Source: Opitutaceae bacterium
GTDB taxonomy: Bacteria; Verrucomicrobiota; Verrucomicrobiia; Opitutales; Opitutaceae
DNA: 64,000 bases
NCBI GenBank assembly: GCA_016711225.1
Contig: JADJTK010000007.1
Coordinates: forward strand, 124,001-188,000
Direction: 5' to 3'
The notes beneath the pieces are model-generated. The model saw nothing but the letters and a program-made list of their open reading frames with translations. It was not told the origin of the DNA and did not search any database. Position numbers and translations under genes: made by a program. Each line of letters starts with the position of its first letter. Position 1 is the stretch's first letter. Shown piece by piece: positions 49,516-59,687 of the stretch.

Positions 49516-51237
49516 TCACCACCGCACCCAGAGGATCCGGCCGCTGTCGGCCCTCAGCCCAGTCGTGTACGACTGGTCCCACGCGCCGGTGGAACTCGAT
49601 CCATCGTCGGTGCCGAGCCCAAGATAGAAATCACCGTCCACCTCCTCGAAGGAACGCGCGAAAGTGCTCAACCCCGGAAACGAGTAGCACAACGTCCAGC
49701 CCGTGAGGTCCGCCGTGCTCTGCCAGATCGACACGGTGAACTTCTCGCCTGCCCCGCTCCCGGTCTTGCGGCTGGTCAGCAGGTACGCTACCGAGCCGCG
49801 GGCGAGCAGATCCCACGGACGCTCCCCGGCGGGCGTGGTGCGGACCACGTCGTAGGCGTTCCTCACCAACGAGCGGGCGAGATACACATCTGTCGTCGCC
49901 GTCTGGTGGTCGCTGCTGGTGTAGCCAGCAAGATACATCGCGCGGGCCCCGACCACGATGGGGCGCACAATCTTCGCATTATTGCTGTAAGGGTTCGGCC
50001 CCTGAATACCGGGAACAAACCAAGCCGCATGGTTGGCCTGAAGATCGCCACGATAATTGAATTTTGCAGCGACGGGGTCGTATTCATCGATCCCAAAGCC
50101 CTCGGCCGAGGTGGCGCCGTAGAGGATTCCGCCCACGGCAAAAAGGGCTGTGCAACGCGTCGAGTTCCCCGCAGCCGCCCACGTTTGCCCCCCGTCCGTG
50201 GATCGACCGTACGCGTACCCGCTCGAAAACAAGGCGCTGTTGAACCCAGTGATCTCATAGTTGTGCACTCCCCAGCTGTCCCCCACGGTGGCATTGGTGG
50301 ATTGGATCTGGGTCCAGGTCTCGCTGGCGGTGGTGCGCTTGTAGAGCGTGCGGATAGCCCAGGCCAAACGCGGATCATGCCCCGGGATATAGAGCGCCCC
50401 GTCGATGACGCGGATGACATCGATTTGCTCTTCCGGCAACGCGGCCGCACCGGAGGCGCCCTCGTAACGGAAGCCCGGTACTCCTGGAGCCAAGGATACG
50501 ATTTTGACCGGGCCGGCATTGGGGTCCGGGCTGTCTTGGTTGTCACTGTTGCCCTGCCCGATGTAGAGGCGGCCCGCGAAATAGGTCATGTCCCACGGAT
50601 TTCGCGCAAAGGCGCCCTTCGCGCCCGCGGAGTAGTCGGCGATGCCCAGATCGACCACCTCCACCACCGCGAAACGCACGTCGGCCTCCGCAGTGAGCAA
50701 GCCATTCGACGCGCGCACGGTTGCCGAAGCCGCGCCGCGCACGGTCGGCGTGCCGCTAATCACGCCGGTCACCGGATCCAACACGAGCCCGTCGGGCAGC
50801 GCCCCGCCCGTGATCGAGTAGGCCACCGGCACCCGAGAATCGGGGAAGGTCAGCCCGGCACCTGCGGGCGCGATGGCCATTCCCGCCGTGAGCGTGGGGA
50901 GGATCGGATAGCTGACGCTAAAAAAGCTCCGGTCGGCGGCGACGACACGCCAGAAGGCCTTCGGCTCCGCCCCGCTTCCGGCGGCGCGTACGACCGGCGA
51001 GAACGTGGCACCGGCCCCGGAATACTCGCCCGGCAGCGGCGTCCAGGTCGCCAGATCGGTGGAGGTCTCGATGCGGTAGTATTGGCCGTTCACACCCGCC
51101 CAGTGCAGCATGAGGTTGCCCGATGGATCGGAGAACACGGCCGGTACCGGCGCAGCGGTGGCGCCAGCGAGCCGGGGCAACGACAACAGGAACAGCGCAA
51201 GTGGAAACGCGCGCCGATTGAGGTATGAGGGGAGCAT
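49516..51237 (-). CDS. Secreted protein with N-terminal Ig-like module and probable beta-propeller
   Basis: A 573-residue exported protein with signal peptide (FPLALFLLSLPRLAGATAAP). Residues ~30-110 form a module with GQYYRIETSTDLATWTPLPG and FWRVVAADRSFF, which is shared with the downstream neighbour. A putative Ig domain of the He_PIG type follows (PVAYSITGGALPDGLVLDP, VISGTP). The C-terminal ~380 residues resemble sialidase/sortilin-type propeller repeats (YGRSTDGGQTWAAAGNST, with YLARSLV and VSIWQSTADLTGW), though no catalytic set is recognised. Start ATG 51237 is set by the signal peptide. Function unknown, possibly carbohydrate binding. Confidence 0.75.
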   Translation of the reverse strand: MLPSYLNRRAFPLALFLLSLPRLAGATAAPVPAVFSDPSGNLMLHWAGVNGQYYRIETSTDLATWTPLPGEYSGAGATFSPVVRAAGSGAEPKAFWRVVAADRSFFSVSYPILPTLTAGMAIAPAGAGLTFPDSRVPVAYSITGGALPDGLVLDPVTGVISGTPTVRGAASATVRASNGLLTAEADVRFAVVEVVDLGIADYSAGAKGAFARNPWDMTYFAGRLYIGQGNSDNQDSPDPNAGPVKIVSLAPGVPGFRYEGASGAAALPEEQIDVIRVIDGALYIPGHDPRLAWAIRTLYKRTTASETWTQIQSTNATVGDSWGVHNYEITGFNSALFSSGYAYGRSTDGGQTWAAAGNSTRCTALFAVGGILYGATSAEGFGIDEYDPVAAKFNYRGDLQANHAAWFVPGIQGPNPYSNNAKIVRPIVVGARAMYLAGYTSSDHQTATTDVYLARSLVRNAYDVVRTTPAGERPWDLLARGSVAYLLTSRKTGSGAGEKFTVSIWQSTADLTGWTLCYSFPGLSTFARSFEEVDGDFYLGLGTDDGSSSTGAWDQSYTTGLRADSGRILWVRW

Positions 51238-51491
51238 GGCGTGGGAATGTGGGACGCCACCTGCGCTTCCAGCCCCGGCAGGACCGGCGCGCAGTCGGCA
51301 TCCGGAATCCTGCTCCATTCGCCCCGGAGGAAAAGCGTCGAATGGTAAACGACCTGTGCTTTCGAGCCACGGGCGCCGGTGGGTGCTGGGATGTCGTCCC
51401 GCGCTTCGCGCCAAGGAGGCGCGCACCGCCGGGCATGAATCCACCCGCCCGCCGAGCCCCCCCGTCGGGGTCGGCTTGCCGCTCAGCCCGC

Positions 51492-54463
51492 TCAGCGCTT
51501 CTTCTCCAAGATGATCGCGTCGCACGGATCAAGCGCCACGCTCGGCGCATCGCTTCCGTCGTTGTAGCGGGCCGCCGACTGCACGAGGATCGCATCGGCG
51601 ATGGCGGGCTTGGCCTGGAGGTTCGTGATACGCACCTGGGCTCCGGCCGCTTTCGTGAGCGCCACCGAGGCGATGCGGTGCCACTGGTCGCCTTGCTTCG
51701 TCTGGTCGAAAGTCTTGGTCGCAACCATTACGCCGCCCACGATCACGTCGTAACGCACCGCGCTGCTCCAGCCGCTCGCCGCGGGCGCGGCCGGCCACCA
51801 TGCGTCGAGCATGTAGGTATCGTCTGCCCGAATCCCGAGATCCCACGTGGCGGTGTCGTTGACGATACTGCTCTGGTGGCAACCGGCGCCCCAGTCGTGG
51901 AAATACGGCCCCGTAGACTGCTTGAGGCGGCTGTCGTAGACCGCCGCCCCCCATCCACCGGCGGTGAACGCAGGGGCCACGTCGTCGATCACGTACTGGT
52001 AGAGCGGAGCCTGGGTGCCGCCGAGGCGTTTGTACGCTCCGGTCACGGGAATGACCTGCCGCTCCTTGGAGCCGTTCAGGATCACCGTGCCGTTGTCGAA
52101 ATCGCGCCGATAAATGTGAGGCTGATGCTGCACGAGCTTCACCTCATCGATCCAAACCGTGCCGGTTTGCGCACCAAAATTGATGGAAACGATAGCATTC
52201 ATCGCCGCCACCTTGCCGACGACCACTGAGGAATAGGTCCGCCAGGTGTCGCCGACCTCGAAACCTGTCCCGCTTTCCCAATTGGTCCCCGCCCCTACGC
52301 TGACGTGATGCGGCCCACTGGTGCTGCGCGCGCGGAAACTGATGTCGTAGGCCATGCCCGCGATGACCTCGACATTCGTTTGGTCGAGGCGGACATCCCA
52401 CTCGATGATCTGGCCGTTGGCGCCAAGGCCCGGCTCGACGATGTCCACCCGGCAACAGGCCGCGCCGGTGCCGGCTTGGGTCGTGTCTCGCGTGAAGGAG
52501 GCGACTGCCCCGCGGTTGGTATTGACCCAAGTCGTCCACGCCGGCGCGAGCGCAGCATCGAAGCCGCCGTTACGAAAATAGTCGGTAGCCGGCACGGTCC
52601 CGAGATCGAGACGTTGGCAGGGACCGAGCGGATACCCGAGATTAAAATCCAACTCATCATACCACCAGTCCGGACCGTGGTAGTTGTCGCCGTGCTCGTA
52701 CATGGAGTATCCGTCATTCATCAGCGCCACCCCGAGCCCCCAGCGCATGTACGGATAGCAGGTCCGCGCGAACTCCAACGTCGAGGCGGGCATGTCGGTC
52801 GTTACCTTCTCGCCATAGCCGTAGCTGAGTTCGTTGGGCGGCGCGCCCTCGATCGTCGTCAGGATCGGGCGCAAGCCCCACGTCCACCAACTGTGGTAAG
52901 GATCCCAGAACTTCCGGAACATGTCGTGCCCGTCCTTGAACGCGGGACCATCTTTGAACTCGGGCATCACCAGCCCCATGCTGTCGCCAGAGAAGAAGTC
53001 GCCCTCGGTCTCGATCTCGTGGTCCTCGAGATGCCCCGCCACCAGGGCATGGGGCATGAGTTTGCGAAACTCGATCATCTCCCTGTACACGCCCGCACGC
53101 CAAGCGTCGCTGAGATGGTCCGGGGCGTCCTTTTGCCCATCCCCGTCGGCATCCACCACGAACGAGGTATTTGCATCGTAGACAAACACCGTGGGATGGC
53201 TGGTGAGGAAGTTGTCGAAGAATAGTCCATCCATGCACAGGTCGCCGTCGACCAACCGCTGATAGGCGTAGCGGGCCTGGAACCGGGCCACCTCCGGCTT
53301 GGTGAGATTGAGCCGGTACATGCCCCCCCACGCCTTGACTCGGTTCCCGTCGACATCCCTCAGCCAGTAGTCCTCCGGGACCATCCAGGCATTGGTGTCG
53401 CTCTGCTCCACGGCGCTGCACGACTCCATCACGACCACATCCGGATGCACACCGCGCAATGGCATCACCTGATCCGGCCCAGCGTGCACGCCCATCCAGA
53501 GATCGATGCGTTTGGCGTGGTCGACGCTTCCATTGGGGAAGAAGTTGCTCCAGCCCCAGAGGTTGGCCTTGCGCGGGAACGAAGGGTTGGCCCCGGTGAT
53601 CGCGCGGTATTTGAGCTGCAGCAACTGCGTGGGCGCGGCGTCGCAGCGTACGAAGACTCTGTTCAGCTTGGTGGGATCGGCGCTCAACCCGTTGAAAGTC
53701 ACGCCATGGGTCGTGGTGCCCTGCCCGCTCGTGAACGGTTGCATTGCCGCATAACCGAGATCAGTGCCCACAGAGTAGCGACAGTTGGCGGCCTGCGTTG
53801 TCGCCACCGTGAACTCCAGGGTGGTCGCCCCGGGGGCAACAACGTGCTGAGCGGCGTGGCGTCCCGGAAGATCGCCGTGCCATCGGGATCGGGCTGCACC
53901 CACCACTTAAACACAGCGCTCGCCACGAGCGCACCGTTGGTCGCCGTGACGGTGAAACTGGACACCCCCGTCTGGGCCGGCACACCATGAATCGCGCCCG
54001 TCGCGGGATCCAACACCAAGCCGGGCGGCAAGGTTCCCGCCGTGATCCCATAGCTGACGGGCGCCCGAGGATCGGCAAACACGAGGCTGGCCACCACTGG
54101 AGGCATCGCCACACCCGCCACGATTTCGGGGGTCGTTGAATAGGTCAGCCGGAAGAAGGCGCGGTTGGCGGTGACGACACGCCAGAAACGCTTCGCCGTT
54201 GCGGGTTGACCTGCCGCGACCACCACCGGCGCGAACGCCATTGCCGCTCCGCTATACTCCCCCGGCAGCTGCGTCCACGTCACCAGATCGCTGGACGTCT
54301 CAACCCGATAATGCTCCCCGATCTCGCCCGTCCATCGGAGCACGAGATTTCCATTGGCATCGAGAACCACGGCCGGGACCACCGCAGCGCTGCCGAAGCT
54401 CGGCAGCACCAGAACAAGAAGCGCGAGCCGCAAAGCCCGCCGGGGAAGACGAGGGAAGAACAT
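51492..54463 (-). CDS. Large secreted glycoside-hydrolase-like protein with CBM-like domains, interrupted by a -1 frameshift
   Basis: About 990 residues when one base is restored. The N-terminus (ATG 54463, MFFPRLPRRA) has a signal peptide and the same module as the gene downstream (GEHYRVETSSDLVTWTQLPG, FWRVVTANRAFF), then a He_PIG-type Ig domain. The frame changes near 53845, joining ATPLSTL to VAPGATTLEFTVATTQAAN. Next is a TIM-barrel-like domain with RIDLWMGVHAGPDQ and MDGLFFDNFL, resembling hypothetical glycoside hydrolases (GHL15-like). A CBM4/9-like jelly roll follows (FRNGGFDAALAPAWTTW), then a golvesin-like C-terminal domain (DDTYMLDAWWPAAPAASGW, ADAILVQSAARYND). Polysaccharide degradation is likely; substrate unknown. 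Confidence 0.75.
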
Positions 54464-54762
54464 GGAGTGGGGAAAAGGGGAGTCCGTCCGAGTATCCACC
54501 AGCTAAAGCCTCAGACTCAAGCGCTGCCTCAAGCCTGCCGAGGCGCGCGCCCGAGAAAAGCCCAGAATCGGAAACGGACAGGCTCTCGAACTGGGCTTTC
54601 CCGGGCATGAAACAGCCAAGGGGCGAGCGGGAGATCGGTGCCGATCGCCCTCAACCCGCTTCAGTCCCGCCGTCCGCGGCGCCGCTCTTGCTCCCGCCCC
54701 CCGGCTAAGCTGTGTTAGGCCCGTTCAGCCCCTCCCCGCATTCACCCTAGGCCGCTCTCCCC

Positions 54763-55164
54763 ATGTCCCCCGCCCTCCGCGCCTTCTTCCACAACGACCG
54801 TTTCGCCCGGCACAACGGCATCGAGCTGCTCGACGCCGGCCCCGGTTGGGCCACGGCGCAGATGACCGTGGCCGACCACCACCTCAACGCCGCCGATGTC
54901 GTCCACGGCGGCGCGCTCTTCACCCTGGCCGACCTCGTCTTTGCCGTCGCCTCCAACAGCCACGGGCGCCTCGCCCTGGGCATCAACGTCTCCATCTCCT
55001 ACCTGAAGGCCGCGCGAGGTCCCACCCTCACCGCCGACGCCAAAGAGGTGTCGTGCAACTCCAAGCTCGGTACCTACACCATGGAGGTACGCGAGGCCAC
55101 CGGCGACCTCGTCGCCCTCGCCCAGGGCACCGTCTTTCGCAAGGACACCCCGCTGCCCGCCTAA
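54763..55164 (+). CDS. PaaI-family hotdog-fold thioesterase
   Basis: A 133-residue hotdog thioesterase of the PaaI/YdiI type, cleaving acyl-CoA thioesters. LNAADVVHGGALFTLADLVF holds the conserved HGG and the catalytic Asp, and GINVSISYLKAARGP is the following conserved strand. Length is normal. ATG 54763 follows directly on a CT-rich leader. It is on the plus strand upstream of the copper ATPase gene but 350 bases away. The natural substrate cannot be read from context. Confidence 0.9.
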   Translation: MSPALRAFFHNDRFARHNGIELLDAGPGWATAQMTVADHHLNAADVVHGGALFTLADLVFAVASNSHGRLALGINVSISYLKAARGPTLTADAKEVSCNSKLGTYTMEVREATGDLVALAQGTVFRKDTPLPA

Positions 55165-55512
55165 CGAGCAGACGCTTGGCGCCGGCGGGAAAGGGGCACC
55201 GCTTGCGCTGCCTGCCCACCGGACGCGTCGCCCCGGAAGGCGGCGCCAGCGCCCCCTCCACCCTTCCAACAGGCCCGCGAGGGGCGGATGCGGCCGCCTT
55301 CCTGAATCCCCGGCTCGCTTGCCAACGCTTTCTGGGAATAATCCCCGCCGGATGAAACGCCCGCCCCAACCGCGCGCCCCGATCGGCAGCCTTGAGATGG
55401 CAATCCAGGTGCGCGCGGCGCCTTCATCGGTGATCAGTCACCAGCGATGAGCAGTCAGTAACTACCGACGACAACTCACCGCCACTGATCAGTGGTCACT
55501 GATCTTCGCCCC
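55165..55512. other. Spacer before the copper ATPase gene with ACTGATCAGTG-type repeats
   Basis: No gene is visible. The last 90 bases consist of short degenerate repeats of the type GATCAGTCACCAG, AGCAGTCAGTAAC and ACTGATCAGTGGTCACTGATC, similar in style to the low-complexity leaders of other genes here. No recognised copper-responsive operator (CueR- or CsoR-like) is evident. Confidence 0.5.
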
Positions 55513-58500
55513 ATGCCTCCCTCGCCTGCCTCCCCCCGCCCCGCTTCAGCCGAGTTCACTCGGCAGTTCGGGCCACTGGTCCTCGGCCTGTTCCTGACTC
55601 TGCCGCTCGTCGCCTTCAGCATGGCGCGCGACTTCGGGTGGATCGGCTTCCGCCACGACCTCTATGCGATGCTCGTGCCAGCCACGCTCGTGCAGTTTCT
55701 GGTGGGCTGGCCCTTCTACTGCGGCGCTTGGCGCAGCCTGCGCGCCGGTAGCTCCAACATGGACGTGCTGGTCGCCTTGGGCTCGTCGGTGGCGTATCTC
55801 TCCAGCCTCGCGGTCACCCTGGGTCTCGCCCCCGGCCCCAATGTGTATTTCGAGACAGGTGCCGCCATCATCACTCTGGTACGCCTGGGCATCTTCCTCG
55901 AGGCCCGGGCCCGGGGCCGCGCCTCCGCCGCGCTTCAGGCCCTGCTCGCGCTCCAAGTCCGCACGGCCAGGATCCGGCGCCACGGCTCCGAGACGCAGAT
56001 TGAGATCGAGCAGATCGCCGTCGGCGACCTAGTGGTCGTGCGCCCCGGCGAGAGTATTCCGGTCGACGGCCTCATCACCGAGGGGCGCTCAGTGCTCAAC
56101 GAGTCGATGATTACCGGCGAGTCGCTCCCGGTAAACCGGGGCCCGGGCGAGAAGGTGATCGGCGCCACCCTCAACGGCTGCGGCCGGCTCGAGTTCCGCG
56201 CGACCGCGATCGGCCGCGACACCGCCCTGGCGCAGATCGTGCGGCTGGTCCAGGAGGCACAGGCCAGCCGGGCCCCGATCCAGAAACTCACCGACGAGAT
56301 CGGCCGGTATTTCGTGCCCATCATCCTCCTACTCGCGCTGGGCACCTTCGTGGGCTGGAGCCACGTCGCCGGCGTGAGCTGGTCCGAGGCCATGATGAAC
56401 GCCGTAGCGGTGCTGGTCATCGCCTGCCCATGCGCGATCGGTCTGGCCACGCCCACCGCCATCCTGGTGGGCATGGGCCGTGGCGCCGGCCTTGGCGTGC
56501 TGTTCCGGAACAGCGAAGCCCTCGAGCGCGCCGGCCGCGCCACCGTGGTGGTGCTCGACAAAACTGGTACGATCACCCAGGGGCGACCGGAAGTCACCGA
56601 GGTGTCCACCGCCGCGGGGCATACCGCGGCGGAAGTGCTACGCCTGGCGGCCAGCGCTGAGCTCGGCTCCGAGCACCCGTTGGGCGCCGCGCTGGTGCAG
56701 GCGGCACAGGCCCGCGACCTGCCGCTCGTCACCCCGCAGCAGTTTCAATCCACCACCGGCCTCGGCATCCACGCCACGGTGGGGGACCTGCGCATCATCG
56801 TCGGCAACCCGCAGTTCATGACGCAGGAGGGCGTTGCCCTGGGCGCGCTGCAGCCGGAGCTCGGCCGCCTGCAGGCCGAGGGGAAGACCGTCCTGGTCGT
56901 GGCCGCCGCCCCCGCGGGCCTCTTCCACCCGCTGGGCTTGGTGGCAGTCGCCGACACTGTGAAACCCGGCGCGCGCGAAGCCATTGCCGAACTGCGCCAG
57001 CTCGGGCTCGACGTCGTCATGCTGACCGGCGACAACCCCGCCACGGCGAACGCGATCGCGGCACAAGTCGGCATCGACCGGGTATACGCCGGGGTGCTGC
57101 CCGGAGAGAAGGCGGCCAAAATTCGCGAACTCCAATCGGCGCCTCCCTCCTCCGGCAGTTCCCGCCCCGTCGTGGCAATGGTCGGCGACGGCATCAACGA
57201 CGCCCCGGCGCTGGCCCAGGCCGACGTCGGCCTGGCCATCGGTACTGGCACCGATGTGGCGAAAGCCTCCGCCGGCATCACCCTCATCGGCGAGGATCTG
57301 CGGGGGGTGGGCCGGGCCATTGTCCTCTCGCGCGCGACCATGCAGACCATCGTCCAGAATCTCGTCTGGGCCCTCTTCTACAATGTCGCCCTCATCCCGC
57401 TGGCCGGATACGGCCTGCTCAGCCCCATGCTTGCCGCCGGCGCGATGACGTTCAGCTCGCTGTTCGTCGTGACCAACAGTCTGCGACTTCGCCGGATAGT
57501 CCTCACTCCCGCCCTCGCCCCCCGCACTGCCCTCCACGTCCTACGCTCCCTACTCCATCAGCCCGATTTGTCCATCCAGGTTCGCCAATCCGCAGTCCGC
57601 ACTCCGCAGTCCGCATTCCTTCGTGTTCTCGCCCCGGCTGCCGCCCTAGCCGCCCTCGTGGTCGTACCCATGGTGACGATGGCCGCCGGCCCCGAAATCC
57701 GGGGGGCGCTCCCCGGTACCATGCCCCCGGCGCTGATGATGGTCATGGCCATCGCCAACGGCCTGATCGCCATCTCCTACGCCTCGATCCCCGTCTTTCT
57801 GGTGGCGTTCGTCATGAAGCGCAAGGACCTGCCCTTTTCCTGGGTGGCTGTGCTCTTCGGGGCCTTCATCCTGGCCTGCGGCACCACGCACTTCGTCCAC
57901 GTCATTGGCATCTGGCGTCAGGTGGACTGGTGGCAGGCGGCCGTCGACAGCGCGTGCGCCGTCATCTCGCTAGCCTCGGCGGTGGTACTCTGGCCGCTGT
58001 TGCCCAAGCTTCTGGCCATCCCCAGCCCGGCCCAGTTACGAGCGGTCAACCGCGAGCTTGAGCGGGAGAAATTTACCCTTGAACGAACCCAAGCCGAGCT
58101 CCGCCGCATCAACGCGGAGATCGAACAACGCGTCGCCGAACGCACCGCCGAACTGGCCCGCACCAACGTTTCACTGCAGGCCGAGATCGCGGAGCGCAAA
58201 CACGCCGAACAAGAAAGGGAGGCCCTGCTGGGCGACGTCGAACGCATCAACGCCGAACTCGAGCGGCTGATCTACGTCGCCTCCCACGACTTACGCTCCC
58301 CACTGGTCAATCTCCAGGGCTTTGGGCAGCGTCTGGAGAAAAGCTGCGAGGAGCTCGCGGCCCTGTTGGCGCAGCCGGAGGTCCCCGACTCGCTGCGCGC
58401 TCCCGCGGCGAGGATCGTCGGCGAACGTATCCCCGGAGCCCTTAAATACATCCGGTCCAGCACCACCCGGATGGATGCCCTCATCAACGGCCTGCTGAAG

Positions 58501-58980
58501 ATGTCACGACTCGGCCACGTCACCATGGCCATCGAATCGCTCGCCCTGGACCGGCTCGTCCGGGAGGCGGTCGCGGCACAGACGTATCAGATTCAGGCGG
58601 CCGGAGCCGAGGTGCAGGTCGAGCCCCTGCCCCCCTGTCGTGGAGACGGGAATCTGCTCGGGCAGGTCTTCGCCAACCTGCTCGACAACGCCCTAAAGTA
58701 TCGCGACCCCTCGCGCCCCCTGCGGGTGCGCATCTCCGGCCAGGTCGACGCGGGCCGCGTGGTCTATTGTGTGGCCGACAACGGTCTGGGCATCGCCCTG
58801 GAGCATCAGGACAAGATTTGGGAGATGTTTCACCGCCTCAACCCCGGGGACACGGCGGGCGGCGAAGGGCTGGGCCTGAACCTCGTGCGCCGCATCATCG
58901 ACCGCCACCGCGGCCGCGTCTGGGTGGAGTCCGCCCCGGGGCAAGGCAGCCGTTTCTTTGTTTCTCTCCCGGCGGTTTGA
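55513..58980 (+). CDS. Cu(I) P1B-type ATPase fused to an ETR1-like ethylene-binding domain and histidine kinase
   Basis: One uninterrupted frame of 1155 residues. Residues 1-665 are a copper ATPase without an N-terminal HMA domain: NMDVLVALGSS, C305-P306-C307 in VIACPCAIGLATP, phosphorylated D349 in DKTGT, SEHPLG, G558-DGINDAP, and the copper-specific YN (TM7) and MTFSS (TM8) residues. Residues ~700-850 form an ETR1-like three-helix ethylene-binding domain: N749 (Asp25 in ETR1), Y756, I759-P760, C789 and H793 at ETR1's Y32, I35-P36, C65, H69 spacing. A coiled coil and a HisKA box follow (H925 in ASHDLRSPL), then a HATPase (NLLDNALKYRD, GEGLGLNLV). ATG 55513 is preferred to GTG 55492. The linker (about 665-705) resembles an intergenic leader, so two genes joined by recent fusion or sequence error are possible. 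Architecture confidence is high, the fusion itself moderate. Confidence 0.85.
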   Translation: MPPSPASPRPASAEFTRQFGPLVLGLFLTLPLVAFSMARDFGWIGFRHDLYAMLVPATLVQFLVGWPFYCGAWRSLRAGSSNMDVLVALGSSVAYLSSLAVTLGLAPGPNVYFETGAAIITLVRLGIFLEARARGRASAALQALLALQVRTARIRRHGSETQIEIEQIAVGDLVVVRPGESIPVDGLITEGRSVLNESMITGESLPVNRGPGEKVIGATLNGCGRLEFRATAIGRDTALAQIVRLVQEAQASRAPIQKLTDEIGRYFVPIILLLALGTFVGWSHVAGVSWSEAMMNAVAVLVIACPCAIGLATPTAILVGMGRGAGLGVLFRNSEALERAGRATVVVLDKTGTITQGRPEVTEVSTAAGHTAAEVLRLAASAELGSEHPLGAALVQAAQARDLPLVTPQQFQSTTGLGIHATVGDLRIIVGNPQFMTQEGVALGALQPELGRLQAEGKTVLVVAAAPAGLFHPLGLVAVADTVKPGAREAIAELRQLGLDVVMLTGDNPATANAIAAQVGIDRVYAGVLPGEKAAKIRELQSAPPSSGSSRPVVAMVGDGINDAPALAQADVGLAIGTGTDVAKASAGITLIGEDLRGVGRAIVLSRATMQTIVQNLVWALFYNVALIPLAGYGLLSPMLAAGAMTFSSLFVVTNSLRLRRIVLTPALAPRTALHVLRSLLHQPDLSIQVRQSAVRTPQSAFLRVLAPAAALAALVVVPMVTMAAGPEIRGALPGTMPPALMMVMAIANGLIAISYASIPVFLVAFVMKRKDLPFSWVAVLFGAFILACGTTHFVHVIGIWRQVDWWQAAVDSACAVISLASAVVLWPLLPKLLAIPSPAQLRAVNRELEREKFTLERTQAELRRINAEIEQRVAERTAELARTNVSLQAEIAERKHAEQEREALLGDVERINAELERLIYVASHDLRSPLVNLQGFGQRLEKSCEELAALLAQPEVPDSLRAPAARIVGERIPGALKYIRSSTTRMDALINGLLKMSRLGHVTMAIESLALDRLVREAVAAQTYQIQAAGAEVQVEPLPPCRGDGNLLGQVFANLLDNALKYRDPSRPLRVRISGQVDAGRVVYCVADNGLGIALEHQDKIWEMFHRLNPGDTAGGEGLGLNLVRRIIDRHRGRVWVESAPGQGSRFFVSLPAV

Positions 58981-59216
58981 AACCTGGTGACGAACCCCCA
59001 CATTCCGCCCCCCGCCCCCCCCGCTCGCGTCCAAGCCCGCCCTAGACCACAAACCAACGCCATCCCCGTTGTAAGAGACCGCGCTCGCACGCGATCCGCT
59101 TGGCCTCGCCCTGCCCAAGCCATCGCGCCCAATCGCCCTCCTGTACCCGGTCCGCCCTTCTGCGTTCTCCATTCTACCTTCCTCGTTCTGACTTCCTCCC
59201 CCTTCCCCACGCCACA

Positions 59217-59687
59217 ATGGCCGACAACGACGAAACCAACAACGTGACAATCCTCATTGCCGAAGACGACGACGGGCACGCCGAACTCATTCGCGATTTG
59301 CTGGAGGAGGTCGGCGTACGCAACCCCACCCGCCGTTTCAGCGACGGGCAGGAGGTCCTCGACTTCCTCGCCGGCGACACCAGTCCCCCCCCACAGATCG
59401 GCCACCGCTACCTCATGCTGCTCGATATCCGGATGCCACGGGTGAACGGGGTGGAGGTGTTACGCCGCATGAAAGCCGATTCACGGTTGAGGGATATTCC
59501 CGTGATCATGCTCACCACCTCCGATAGTCCGCGCGAGATCCAGGAATGCTACCACCTCGGCTGCAGCTGCTACGTCACCAAACCGGTCGAATTCGGGAGA
59601 TTCGCCGAGGTACTGCGCCAGCTCGGCCTGTTCCTGATGATCGTACACCTGCCCAAGCTCGGGCCCGAGGAAGAAGGCAGGGCATAG
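59217..59687 (+). CDS. Single-domain Rcp1-like response regulator
   Basis: A 156-residue receiver with no output domain. The acidic cluster is in ILIAEDDDGHAELI, the phospho-acceptor Asp in LMLLDIRMPRVNG, the Thr in VIMLTTSD and the Lys in CYVTKPVEF. The long loop SDGQEVLDFLAGDTSPPPQI before the Asp strand is typical of Rcp1-type regulators that serve phytochrome- and ETR1-like kinases. ATG 59217 follows a CT-rich leader. Its position 236 bases after the ATPase-kinase makes it the likely phosphotransfer partner. It has a ~20-residue C-terminal tail rich in acidic residues. Confidence 0.9.
   Translation: MADNDETNNVTILIAEDDDGHAELIRDLLEEVGVRNPTRRFSDGQEVLDFLAGDTSPPPQIGHRYLMLLDIRMPRVNGVEVLRRMKADSRLRDIPVIMLTTSDSPREIQECYHLGCSCYVTKPVEFGRFAEVLRQLGLFLMIVHLPKLGPEEEGRA

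Noticed and set aside
55400..55512. Copper-responsive operator or riboswitch before the ATPase
   Set aside because: Only degenerate ACTGATCAGTG-type repeats are visible; no CueR- or CsoR-like dyad and no plausible -35/-10 pair was found.
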